A stretch of 64,000 nucleotides of DNA from Phallus indusiatus (taxonomy: Eukaryota; Basidiomycota; Agaricomycetes; Phallales; Phallaceae), in assembly GCA_027605045.1 (NCBI GenBank), contig JAQFWX010000168.1, positions 1 to 64,000 on the forward strand. The letters are read 5' to 3'. Shown piece by piece: positions 1 to 9,515 of the stretch. Positions within the stretch are counted from its first letter, which is position 1. Every line of letters begins with the position of its first letter. The position numbers were made by a program, and so were the translations under genes. The notes under the pieces were generated by a model that was not told the origin of the DNA, did no database searches, and was given only the letters and a program-made list of their open reading frames with translations.

Positions 1-268
1 CTAAACCCTAAACCCTAAACCCTAAACCTAAACCCTAAACCCTAAACCCTAACCCTAAACCCTAAACCCTAAACCCTAAACCCTAAACCCTAAACCCTAA
101 ACCCTAAACCCTAAACCCTAAACCCTAAACCCTAAACCCTAAACCCTAAACCCTAAACCCTAAACCCTAAACCCTAAACCCTAAACCCTAAACCCTAAAC
201 CCTAAACCCTAAACCCTAAACCCTAAACCCTAAACCCTAAACCCTAAACCCTAAACCCTAAACCCTAA
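1..268 (+). repeat. Telomere tract, CCCTAAA repeats
   Basis: About 38 head-to-tail CCCTAAA units run from the first base, so this is a chromosome end with the G-rich TTTAGGG strand on the minus strand pointing left. Two irregular units are visible near the start, one CCTAAA near position 25 and one CCCTAA near 50. The tract ends at CCCTAACAAACTATCC. The unit is the seven-base plant-type repeat rather than the TTAGGG most common in filamentous fungi. Confidence 0.98.
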
Positions 269-286
269 CAAACTATCCTAGCGGTT

Positions 287-760
287 TTTCATCCCTCCAC
301 CAATTCCACTCACACCGGGGTTTTGACCCTCACCAATTTCCACTCACACCTGGTTTCTGTCCCTCCCCCAATTCCACTAGCACCTGGTTTTCAATCCTCC
401 CCCAATTCCACTCACACCGGGGTTTCATCCCTTCCCCAATTCCACTCACTCCCAGTTTCTGTCCCTCTCCCAATTCCACTAGCACCCGGTTTTCAATCCT
501 CCCCCAATTCCACTCCCATCACATTTTTGTCCCTTCCCCAGCTTCATCCCTCCACCAATTCAACTCATACCAGGTTTTCGTCCCTTCCCCAATTCCACTC
601 ATACTGAACTTTTGACCTTCTGCCAATTCAACCCCCACCAGAATTTTGTCCTTCCACCAATTCCACTCACACTGTCATTCTGACCCTCCACCCCAAACTC
701 ACATCCACTTTTCATCCTCCACCAATTCCAAACTCCAACCATCATCCCATTTCAACCACC
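287..760 (+). repeat. Subtelomeric degenerate tandem array, copy 1
   Basis: Pyrimidine-rich tandem array of roughly 33-bp units built around CCAATTCCACTCACACC followed by a GGTTTT...CCCT stretch, about 13 units with drift. It lacks stops over long stretches only because of its composition. The same array recurs at 10856-11330. No gene is supported. Confidence 0.85.
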
Positions 761-1184
761 CAAATACAGTCCAGCATCAAAATACAACTCCACATCAACA
801 TCCAGATTAACACCCTCCACATCAATCAAATCCATCTAACTATTACCGTCTCCACTGCCCTTCTACAATCACACCAGATTCAAATATCAGATTCAACTTC
901 TCAACTTTTCAAGATCCCAATCAGACCAAGCCCCAAATCCAGATTGAAATATAACACCAACACATCAGACCGTCACCAAAACTCCAGATTTGAACTAAAA
1001 TACAACCACAATTGTTACAAGTACAACATTGTCTCGATCAAATACTGAATGCCGTCTCAGATCCCCAAGTGACCTACACATCCTTCTACAGGGAAAACCA
1101 GAAGTCCAGAAATACTAGAACTGTAGAACCGTAAATCAAAACGTAAAAACATGTCAAGTGAAAACCAGCAAGGAACTAGAAGTC
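761..1184. other. Gene-free subtelomeric DNA, part of a duplicated segment
   Basis: AC-rich sequence without a convincing reading frame. The stretch around 1010-1200 recurs almost unchanged around 12265-12490, including the run of text before the GTTTGCGTAAAAC repeat. This places it inside the roughly 3-kb segmental duplication. Confidence 0.7.
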
Positions 1185-1420
1185 AGAGTTTGCGTAAAAC
1201 AGTTCTATCCACCTCAATTCTCTTTCAAACTTATCCAAACAAAAAACATACTAAATAAAATAATTCTCTCTGCAAATCCTATTAGACAAATCTCCCTATT
1301 TACACCCTTTCATACAAAATCAGAAATAACTAAACTTTGCGTAAAACAATTCTAGAGAGCTCATTTCTCCTTCAAATTGTACCAGAGAAAAAACATACTA
1401 AATAAATTTATTTTATCTAC
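1185..1420 (+). repeat. GTTTGCGTAAAAC dispersed repeat, cluster 1
   Basis: Two tandem copies of a roughly 160-170-bp unit. Each contains GTTTGCGTAAAACAGTTCTA, then CTCAATTCTC and CTTCAA, then a purine run ending in CGTACTAAAT or ACATACTAAAT, then a TCTACAAA tail. Short open frames here are composition artefacts and repeat between copies. Confidence 0.8.
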
Positions 1421-1860
1421 AAACAGTACTAAATCTTCATCAGCCCCTAATCAGCTAGTATTCATTAGAAGTTCCAAAACAAAGTTCCAAAACAAAGTTC
1501 GCATTACAAGACCGAAATCACAACCAACTCAATTTCAAGTCCCAGTCTGAAATACAAGATAGCTTACACAACCCGAGACAAGCTACCAAAACAGAATTCA
1601 AGACTCCCATCTTGTGCATATATCCAGTCATAACAAGACAAGTCCCTTACCAAAACCGAGACTTGAATCAGAGTTGAAATATTTACAAGTCAAAAAGAAA
1701 TACCAGCTCAATGTCAATCCAAAAGGACTGCCAAAAGTACCCAAGTATTACCATTCCCATCCCACTCGTCATGTCTTTGTCCATCCACCAGTTTCGACTC
1801 TCATTATTCCATCTCAACCTTCTCAGATTAAACAGTCTGAACAATCTATGTCATCATCAC
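1421..1860. other. Gene-free subtelomeric DNA flanking the LTR
   Basis: No coding signal. The last 150 bases correspond to 12845-12977 in the paralogous segment, which continues without the LTR. The final five bases, ATCAC, are the left target-site duplicate of the LTR. Confidence 0.7.
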
Positions 1861-2256
1861 TGTCAGGGTACGTCTCTGGTCTACGGTCACTCTAGTATAT
1901 TAGCGTAGTATAGTATAACCTACTTAGATGCCTACGCGCTCTACGTCGGTCATACGGTACCCGGTATACCGGTCCGTATTTATCCCTCGCGTATTCTTCC
2001 GAACTCTCCCCGTTTCTCCGTTCGCTCCATTCTGCCCTATCTCCCTCTTTCTCTACGTCATCCGTATTGTCCTCGGCTACCGTCCTTCCTATTGGTAGAT
2101 AATGCACCTGATAGCTATTGGTTAGAGATAGCGTAATCATGTATATATACAACTGTGCGCGCATGAGTAGTTCCTTGTGCTATTATAGACTGGGTTACTG
2201 GGTTATAGTAGCAGTCTGATCCTTAAGTCTAATCGCTGAACGATCGTGCCCTAACA
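1861..2256 (+). mobile_element. Solo LTR with 5-bp target duplication
   Basis: A 396-bp element begins TGTCAGGGTACG and ends GTGCCCTAACA, the TG...CA ends of a retrotransposon long terminal repeat, with imperfect inverted termini (TGTCAGGG and CCCTAACA). It is flanked by ATCAC at 1856-1860 and 2257-2261. The paralogous segment at 12973-12977 has one ATCAC and runs straight from left flank to right flank, so it preserves the empty site. No gag, pol or second LTR is nearby, so it is a solo LTR left by recombination between LTRs. A truncated reverse-oriented relative lies at 6608-6856 and a relative sharing the termini at 36610-37006. Confidence 0.93.
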
Positions 2257-2261
2257 ATCAC

Positions 2262-2789
2262 CGGTTGTTGCACAAGCTCAAGCACCAGTCCCAGCTTTAC
2301 CACAACCAGCCAAACAATACCAAATCACTTATCACATAGCATATACTCACCCGTAACAAAAAATGCCCCAATACCAGTTAGTGCCTCACTGGAGAGTCAC
2401 TTATAAGTTAAAATCCATACAATCAACACCTTCTACGGGAGCGGTAAAATCAGAACATTAGAATAAAACAGGATTCAAGCTAGAGTCCCATCACACCCAT
2501 AACAGAAGACTGAAATCAAAATACAAGTTCCAGTTCCAGTTATTCAATCCAGAAGTAAATATTTCAAGAGTCCCACCTTATACATCCATCGTGCATATAC
2601 TTACCCGTAATACAAGTTAAAAATTACCAAATCCAAGACTCGGAACTCGTAGCAATAATATATATTTAGAGTCCGCATTGAAATTCAAGTTATGTCCAGC
2701 TCACATTCATTTATCACATAGCATATACTTACCCGTAACCCCCGACTCGAGTTACTTCAAAACTCACCGTTAACAAAAGATTGCAAATA
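2262..2789. other. Gene-free part of segmental duplication copy 1
   Basis: Recurs at about 12978-13555 with scattered substitutions and small indels. No reading frame is conserved between the copies. It contains repeated short phrases of the type CACATAGCATATACT-ACCCGTAA, which also occur at 17440 and 19270. Confidence 0.7.
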
Positions 2790-3900
2790 TTTCTACTCAG
2801 AGTTTGCGTAAAACAGATCTAACCAGCTCAATTCTCTTTCAAGCTTCTCCAAATAAAAAACGTACTAAATCAAATAATTCTCTCTACAAATCATATTAGA
2901 CGTACGTGAATATCTGATCAGTCAAATCTCCCTAAACCCAACCTTTCATACAAAATCAGAAATAACTAAACTTTGCGTAAAATGGTCCTACACAGCTCAA
3001 TTCTCCTTCAAATTTCTCCACAAACCGTATTAGAACTACGTGAATATCTGATCAGTCAAATCTTCCTATTACTAGCATTTCATATACAATTGGAAATAAC
3101 TAAAGTTTGCGTAAAACAGTTCTATCCACCTCAATTCTCCTTCAGATTTCTCCAAACAAAACACGTATTGAATAAAATAATTTTCTTCACAATCCATATT
3201 AGGAGTACCTGAATATCTGATCAGTCATATCTTCCCATTACCACCGTTTCATACACAATTGGAAATAACTAAACTTTGCGTAAAATAGATCTACACAGCT
3301 CAATTCTCCTTCAAGCTCCTTTAAAAAAAACGTACTCCATCATTTAATATTCCTCACAAACTATATTAAGAGTATGTAACCGTTTCATTGGTTCAATCTC
3401 GTTATTAGAATAGTGGAATTCAAAATTGAGAATAACTCAAGTCAGAGTGCCACAGATATACAGAGATCGATTCTGCTTCAAATTGTACCAAAAAAACATA
3501 CTAGATCGTTTATTTATATCTACAGGATTGCAAATATTTCCGGTCAGAAAAAACTCCCTAAGTATGAGATCGAGCGAAATATATTACAAGACCGAAATAC
3601 AAGTTTGCGTAAAACAGTTTTATCCACCTCAATTTTCTTTCAATCTTCTCCAAACAAAAATCGTACTAAATAAAATAATTCTCTCTACAATTCCTATTAA
3701 AAGTACATTAATATCTGATCAGTCAAATCTCCCTATTACCAGCCTTTCATTCAAAATCAGAAATAACCAAAGTTTGCGTAAAACAGTTCTACACAGCTCA
3801 TTTCTCCTTCAAATTGTACCAGAAAAAAACGTACTAAATCAATTTATTTTATCTACAAACAGTACTAAATCTTCATCAGCCCCTAATCAGCTAGAAGACG
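2790..3900 (+). repeat. GTTTGCGTAAAAC dispersed repeat, cluster 2
   Basis: At least six tandem, diverged copies of the roughly 160-170-bp unit, with GTTTGCGTAAAA-type cores near 2805, 2973, 3107, 3276, 3604 and 3773. The phrases ATCTGATCAGTCAAATCT and AAATCAGAAATAACTAAA recur between cores. A shared tail follows (CGTACTAAATC then AACAGTACTAAATCTTCATC). Confidence 0.82.
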
Positions 3901-4209
3901 CGGTATAGCATAAATTCATACAGTGTCATTCAAACTGCACTTAAAGCATCCATCAAAATTACCCTTATTTTCCCTGCCCTAAAATTATTAAAAATAACTA
4001 ATAGATATAACAAATAACACTACAAATTTTTATACTATATTTCTACAACAGTTCTCACAGTACAAAGTACTATCTCCTCCAAATCAGTCTCTCCTCAAAG
4101 TAGCATGTAAATACCAATATCATTCTACAGAGCCCAATTCTTCTCGGAATAAAGTTCTAAAACAAGACGTACTAAATCAATTTTTTTTCTCTACAATTCT
4201 TATTAAGCA
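3901..4209. repeat. AT-rich subtelomeric repeat tail
   Basis: AT-rich sequence beginning with a CAGTGTCATTCAAACTGCA motif. It recurs with changes at about 7195-7440 and 15345-15500, and distantly at 27560-27680 and 27910-28050. No coding potential is seen. Confidence 0.7.
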
Positions 4210-4880
4210 TGTCTCACTAGTTTATTATGCAAACGCTCGTTTCCGAGTGTTATATACCTAAGCTACATCCATTCACTTAAATAAAACATGTTCCAAAAAT
4301 TCCCTGACATAGGTATATGCGGGGTCAAAAAATAGAGAAAAAAAATCCATTCTACCCATGTTTTTTTCTTGTAATTCCGTTAAGAACTGAGCATTCTAGA
4401 GTAAAAACAATATTGCACAAACTCACTGTACTGACACTCACCCACAGGAAGTTCCCCGAGTTCCCCGAGGCAACAAGCACCCATAAGGTTATTTGTAGAC
4501 ATTCTAAAAATAGCGAACCCATCTTTTTCGGTTTTTGATTTGGCCGAGTTTTCGGGTCTCTAGAGCCAAAACAAAAAATTTGCACAAATGCCTCGAAAAT
4601 TCACTGTAGTTTTGGCTCTACAGACCTGAATTCTTCACCAAATTGAAAAAGAAAAAAACGTAGTAAATATTTTTTAAATCTCTATCAACGGCGTTATACG
4701 TCGGGCGCTTATCTGATAAGCGCCCGTGCGCGCGCAATCTTTCCTGTGTTGTACAGCTAGCTGAGTTCGAATTCAACTCTCTCACCACTCTGCCTTCCCC
4801 CACCATCCTCCCCTTCCCCATCCACCCAAATCTCCCTCATATTTTCGCTTTTTTTCATTTATTCTACCTCTCCTCCATTC
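4210..4880 (+). repeat. Composite subtelomeric block, part A, copy 1
   Basis: Repeat recurring directly at about 7470-8200 and inverted at about 26960-27560. Marker phrases are TCTAGAGCCAAAACAAAAAA, then CGTAGTAAATATTTTTTAAA, then a GC-rich palindrome, then a CT-rich stretch. Short open frames on both strands recur in the copies only because the DNA recurs, so no protein is called. Confidence 0.85.
4702..4726. repeat. 25-nt palindrome in block A
   Basis: Perfect inverted repeat with arms CGGGCGCTTATC and GATAAGCGCCCG around one central T, immediately followed by GTGCGCGCGC. Identical arms occur at 7963-7987 and 27119-27143. Confidence 0.95.
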
Positions 4881-4889
4881 CATCCACCT

Positions 4890-5290
4890 ATTCTACAGCG
4901 TTTTGGAGGGTTTTCTGTGCCGGATGGGTCAGATAAAGGCAAGGTTTGGATCAGTGTCATCCAGGTGAGTAGCGTTCCGGTTTTTCGTTCTTTTTTCCGT
5001 TTTTTTCTGATTTCCTGTCATCTTCCTAGGTATGTCATGCTCTCTGGAGCTGGGGACATTTCCCCTCGTCTTTTGGCAGCCTGCGGACCGGTGCACAACT
5101 TCATCATCAGCGCAACGTCCCGTTGCCGTTCATCAGGCCGCCGCTCTGAAGATCTTGAAGTGCACCGTCCCGCTCGTTGTCATCGGACAACATCTTGGTT
5201 TGAGGGCTACGTGGCCTTTGCCGGGATTATCACCACATGACTTATGTCATGATTAATTCTTTGCGTCCAGTCGATTAAGAACGACCGTTG
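4890..5290 (+). repeat. Composite subtelomeric block, part B, copy 1
   Basis: Recurs at about 8160-8600 and, inverted and diverged, at about 26870-26960. It starts at GTGCCGGATGGGTCAGATAA and contains an intron-like insert from GTGAGTAGCG at 4964 to TTCCTAG at about 5031. A GC-rich stretch then stays open in two frames up to about 5240. The two forward copies differ by substitutions in both frames, so no coding frame can be chosen. It may be a relic of a transcribed unit. Confidence 0.7.
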
Positions 5291-5339
5291 ATGCTCCCTT
5301 CGGGGATGTAGGTGTTTTTTTACTCTCTTTAATATAACG

Positions 5340-5835
5340 GTATACCGTTGTTATGACGGTACACTGTTATTATGACGGTGTACCGTTATATTGACGGTAT
5401 ACTGTTATGTTGACGCTACGCTGTCCGTTCAACGCTACGCTGCCCATGCAACGTTATGCTGCCCGTACAACGTTACGCTGTCCGTGCAACGTTATGCTGT
5501 CTGTGCAACGTTACGCTGCCCGTGTAAACATTACGCTGCCCGCGCAACGCTACACTGCCCGCGCAACGCTACACTGCCCGTACAACGCTACACTGCCCGT
5601 ACAACGCTACGCTGTCTGTGCAATGTTACACTGCCAGTATACTGTTATGCTGTCAGTGCAGTGTTATACAGTCCGTGCAATGTTACGCTGTCCGTACAAT
5701 GTTACGCGGCCAGGGTACCCTTACACCGTCAGTGTACCAGTATGCTGTCGGTGCAGTGTTACGCTGCCAGTGTACCATTACGCTGCCACTACCAGTATAC
5801 CATTACGCTCTCAGCGTACCGCTTTACAAGTATTT
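5340..5835 (+). repeat. 19-bp minisatellite (part C), copy 1
   Basis: Tandem units of 19 bp close to ACGTTACGCTGCCCGTACA, about 22 copies with drift, preceded by a few 16-19-bp relatives built on GACGGTATACCGTTATTAT. Because 19 is not a multiple of three the frames rotate, giving long but meaningless open frames of about 150-160 codons. Confidence 0.92.
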
Positions 5836-5929
5836 ACTATATGTATATTAACTAACATAATAAAAGTTATTATATTATTTAAACAAATACATTGAAATAT
5901 ACAAAAATAAAATGAACACGAACGTGCAG

Positions 5930-6180
5930 TAACACTAAGCGGAGAGTGATGCTAAGCGGAAAGCACTCTAAGCGGAGAGCACTCCAACTCACCACGGAGA
6001 CTCTCACTAAGCGGAGAGGGTAGTTAAGCGGAGAGGGCAGTTAAGCGGGGAGGTATCCCAAGCGGAGAGTAGAGAGTGCTTACCGGAGAGACTCTCCTTG
6101 ATCAAATGCTAAGCGGAGAGCCTGTTAAGCGGAGAGACTACTACAAATACATTAAATATACTAACCGGAGAGGTAGAGTC
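5930..6180 (+). repeat. TAAGCGGAGAG interspersed array (part D), copy 1
   Basis: About eleven copies of TAAGCGGAGAG, or the variants TAACCGGAGAG and TTACCGGAGAG, separated by 5-25 nt of variable sequence. One internal CTCTCC-containing phrase reads GAGACTCTCCTTGATCAAAT. Related arrays lie at 9265-9515 and 27740-28220. Confidence 0.9.
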
Positions 6181-6334
6181 ACCCGAGCGATCAAATTTCG
6201 ATAGACCGGAGCAATCAAAATGATGAACGCTGGTACTGAATGGGCCAGGGACAGAACTGAATAGATCAGCCCACTTAAGCGGAGACTCTCCGCTTGCAAT
6301 ACCGGAGGGTCCGGTAGCTCATTCATTAGAGTAG
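6181..6334 (+). repeat. Twin-hairpin element E, copy 1
   Basis: Conserved tail of the D array, ending in CATTAGAGTAG. Hairpin 1 (6277-6295) has arms AAGCGGAG and CTCCGCTT around ACT. Hairpin 2 (6300-6316) has arms TACCGGA and TCCGGTA around GGG. The other three copies keep hairpin 1 unchanged and keep hairpin 2 with different stem bases. No open frame is shared by the copies. Confidence 0.9.
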
Positions 6335-6537
6335 TGTTGTGTGTGCGAGTATCATGCTGGTATTGTGCGAGTGTACAATTGTGTCCAGGACACAATTGTG
6401 TGCCCTCACTGTATCACGAGGGTTTATCACACCTTACACACTTCCAGTCTGTCTAATCCACACCCTGTCCACACCCTGCCCCCATATACAATCGAAACCC
6501 TACGAAACCCTACCGAAAGATTTTGCAGAGCCTATAA
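6335..6537 (+). repeat. Dispersed repeat F, copy 1
   Basis: Follows element E directly and recurs at about 35866-36057. Shared phrases include GTGAGTATCATGCTG-type text, a long palindrome, CACTTCCAGTCTGTCTAAT and AAGATTTTGCAGAGCCTATA. The palindrome at 6375-6399 has arms ACAATTGTGTCC and GGACACAATTGT around a central A. Confidence 0.85.
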
Positions 6538-6607
6538 CCCACCTCGCTAACCGAAGTACTTTCCCAGGATTCAACTTTATAGGGTATAAGAGGATTATAA
6601 TCATAGT
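6538..6607 (+). repeat. 70-bp repeat G, copy 1
   Basis: About 70 bp matching 15895-15964 without visible differences, ending AATCATAGTA. Here it abuts a truncated LTR; at the other copy it abuts a broken BAH/PHD-like gene. The near identity suggests recent copying or conversion. Confidence 0.85.
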
Positions 6608-6856
6608 AGGTGCATTATCTGCCAATAGGAAGAGTCGGCAGTCGAGGGCATACGGATGACATAGAGAAAGAGGGAGATGTGACAGAAAGAAGCGAACGGA
6701 GAAACGGAAGATGTTCGGAAGAATACGCGAGGGGTGAACACGGACCGGTATACCGGGTACCGTATGACCGACATAGAGCGCGTAGGCATCTAAGTAGGTT
6801 ATACTATACTACGCTAATATACTAGAATGACCGTTAACCTGAGACGTACCCTGACA
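6608..6856 (-). mobile_element. Truncated LTR, reverse orientation
   Basis: Reverse complement of bases 1861 to about 2108 of the solo LTR, with scattered differences. It begins (minus strand) at TGTCAGGGTACG at 6856 and breaks off at the junction with repeat G at 6608. The LTR's 3' portion and right target duplicate are missing, so the break removed that end or the element inserted as a fragment. Confidence 0.85.
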
Positions 6857-7469
6857 AATATATTACAAGACCAAAATACAAGTTTGCGTAAAACAGATCT
6901 ATCCACCTCAATTCTCTTTCAATCTTCTCCAAACAAAAATCGTACTAAATAAAATAATTCTCTCTACGAATCCTATTAGAAGTACATCAATATCTGATCA
7001 GTCAAATCTCCCTATTACCAGGCTATCGTATAAAATCAGAAATAATTAAAGTTTGCGTAAAACAGTTCTACAGAGTTCATTTCTCCTTCAAATTGTACCA
7101 GAAAAAAAACGTACTAAATCAATTTATTTTATCTACAAACCGTACTAAATTTTCATCAGCGCCTAATCAGGTAGAAGTCGCGGTATAGCATAAATTGATA
7201 CAGTATCATTCAAACTGCATTTAATGCATCTATCAAAATTACCCTTATTTTCCCTGGGATAAAATTATTAAAAATAACTAATAAATATAACAAATAACAC
7301 TACAAATTTTTATACTATATTTCTACAAGAGTTATCACAGTACAGAGTACTATCTCCTCAAAGTAGCATGTAAATACCGATATCATTCTACAGAGTCCAA
7401 TTCTCCGCGGAATAAAAATCTAAAACCCGACGTACTAAATCAATTTTTTTTTTCTACAATTCTTATTAA
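6857..7469 (+). repeat. GTTTGCGTAAAAC repeats and AT-rich tail, cluster 3
   Basis: Two cores near 6882 and 7050 with the usual CGTACTAAATAAAATAATTC and CGTACTAAATCAATTTATTT tails. The same AT-rich sequence seen at 3901-4209 follows. No gene. Confidence 0.8.
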
Positions 7470-8200
7470 ACATGCCTGACTAGTTTCTCATGCAAACACT
7501 CAGAAACGAGTGTTATATACTTAAGCTGCATCCATTCACTTAAAACATGTTCTAAAAATTCGCTGACATAAGTATATGCTGGCTCAGAAAATAGAGAAAA
7601 AAAATCCATTCTACCCATCTTTTTTTTCGTGTGATTCCGTGGAGAATTGAGTGTTCTAGAGCAAAAACAATATTGCACAAACTTGCTGTACTAAGTCTCA
7701 CCAACAGGAAGATGCCCGAGTTGCCCGAGGCAACAAGCACCCATAAGGTTATTTGTAGACATTCTAAAAATAGCGAACCCATCTTTTTCGGTTTTTGATT
7801 TGGCCGAGTTTTCGGGTCTCTAGAGCCAAAACAAAAAATTTGCACAAATGCCTCGAAAATTCACTGTAGTTTTGGCTCTACAGACCTGAATTCTTCACCA
7901 AATTGAAAAAGAAAAAAAACGTAGTAAATATTTTTTAAATCTCTATCAACGGCGTTATACGTCGGGCGCTTATCTGATAAGCGCCCGTGCGCGCGCAATC
8001 TTTCCTGTGTTGTACAGCTGGCTGAGTTCGAATTCAACTCTCTCACCACTCTGCCTTCCCCCCACCATCCTCCCCCTCCCCCATCCACCCAAATCTCCCT
8101 CATAATTTCGCTTTTTTTCATTGATTCTACTCCTCCTCTATTCCATCCATCATTTCTACAGGGTTTTGGAGTGCTTTTGATGCCGGATGGGTCAGATGAA
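7470..8200 (+). repeat. Composite block part A, copy 2
   Basis: Close copy of 4210-4880 in the same orientation, including the palindrome at 7963-7987 and the CT-rich stretch ending near GGGTTTTGGAG. Sequence around 7690-8110 is nearly identical to copy 1, more similar than the flanks, which suggests exchange between copies. Confidence 0.88.
7963..7987. repeat. 25-nt palindrome in block A, copy 2
   Basis: Same arms CGGGCGCTTATC and GATAAGCGCCCG around T as in copy 1. Confidence 0.95.
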
Positions 8201-8600
8201 GGCAAGGTTTGGATCAGTGTCATCCAGGTGAGTAGCGTTCCGGTTTTTCGTTCTTTTTTCTGTTTTTTTCCTGATTTCTTGTCATCTTCCTAGGTATGTC
8301 TTGCTCTCCGGAGCTGGGGATGTTCCCCCTTGTCTTTTGGCAGCGTGTGGACCGGTGCACAACTTCATCATCAGCGCAACGTCCCGTTGCCGTTCATCAG
8401 GCCGCCGCTCTGAAGATCTTGAAGTGCACGGTCCCACTCGTTGTCATCGGACAACATCTTGGTTTGAGGGCCACGGGGCCTTTGCCGGGATTATCACCAC
8501 ATGACAACGCATGACGTTGTCATGTTTTATTATTGCGTCCAGTCGATTCGCGGTTAAACTCGCAAGAGTACCACGTCTAACGACCGTTGATGCTCCCTTC
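8180..8600 (+). repeat. Composite block part B, copy 2
   Basis: Copy of 4890-5290, including the intron-like insert beginning GTGAGTAGCG near 8229 and ending TTCCTAG near 8294. A roughly 40-bp insertion relative to copy 1 lies near 8540-8580. No protein is assigned for the same reasons as copy 1. Confidence 0.75.
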
Positions 8601-8629
8601 GGGGATGTAGGTCTTTTTTTCTTTCTTTT

Positions 8630-9185
8630 ATATAACGGTATACCGTTGTTATGACGGTACACTGTTATTATGACGGTGACCGTTATATTGACGGTATACT
8701 GTTATGTTGACGTTACGCTGTCCGTGCAACATTACGCTGTCCGTGCAACATTACGCTGCCTGTACAACGTTACGCTGCCCGTCCGTACAACGTTACGCTG
8801 CCCGTACAACGTTAAGCTGTCTGTGCAATGTTACGCTGTGCGTACAACGTTACACTGCCAGTATACTGTTACGCTGTCAGTGCAGTGTTATGCTGTCAGT
8901 GCAGCATTATGCTGTCGGTGTAATGTTATGCGGCCAGTGTACTGTTATACCGTCAGTATACCAGTACACTGCCGGTGTAGCATTACACTATCCGTATAAC
9001 GTTACACTGTCTGTACGCTGTCTGTATATCTTTATGCAGCCAGTGTACTGTTATACTGTCAGCGTACCAGTACCCTGTCAGTGCAACATTACACTGTCCA
9101 TGTACTGTTATGCTGCCAGTGTACCATTATGCTGCTGCTACCGGTATACCATTACGCTCTCAGTGTACCGCTATACAAGTATTTA
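8630..9185 (+). repeat. 19-bp minisatellite (part C), copy 2
   Basis: About 25 units of the 19-bp ACGTTACGCTGyCnGTnCA family in the same orientation as copy 1. The unit variants are ordered differently from copy 1, so the array has turned over since duplication. Confidence 0.92.
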
Positions 9186-9264
9186 CCACATGTAATATAA
9201 GTTACTATATTTATTTAAATAAATATATTGAAATATACAAAGTAAAATAAACGCGGAGGACCAG

Positions 9265-9515
9265 TAACACTAAGCGGAGAGTGATACTAAGCGGAGAGCA
9301 CTCTAAGCGGAGAGCACTCTAAGCGGAGAGCACTCCAACTCACCGCAGAGACTCTCCCTAAGCGGAGAGGGCAATTAAGCGGAGAGGGTAGTTAAGCGGG
9401 GAGGTATGCCAAGGGGAGAGTAGAGAGTACTTACCGGAGAGACTTTCCTTGATCAAATGCTAAGCGGAGAGCCTGTTAAGCGGAGAGACTACTACAAATA
9501 GATTAAATATACTAA
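9265..9515 (+). repeat. TAAGCGGAGAG array (part D), copy 2
   Basis: About twelve units, with the same spacers as copy 1 over most of its length and at least one extra TAAGCGGAGAGCACTC unit near 9300-9335. Confidence 0.9.

Noticed and set aside
4890..5260. A two-exon gene in block B
   Set aside because: The intron-like insert is conserved between copies, but two frames are equally open and both take amino-acid changes, so a coding frame cannot be supported.
5391..5895. Two frames of about 155-162 codons, and the similar ones at 8670-9195 and 26173-26517
   Set aside because: Produced by the 19-bp minisatellite rotating through frames; not conserved as protein between copies.
5930..6180. CRISPR-like repeat/spacer layout of the D array
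   Set aside because: The repeat is only 11 bp, spacers are short, variable and shared between copies, and the genome is eukaryotic.
6296..6334. Element E 3' end as a tRNA-derived SINE
   Set aside because: GATTCGATTC resembles a T-loop, but the flanking bases form the GGG-loop hairpin instead, and no A-box or acceptor stem is present.
6300..6334. Element E as a Helitron terminus
   Set aside because: A hairpin near the end fits, but the element ends CATTAGAGTAG rather than CTRR, and no TC start or AT target could be defined.
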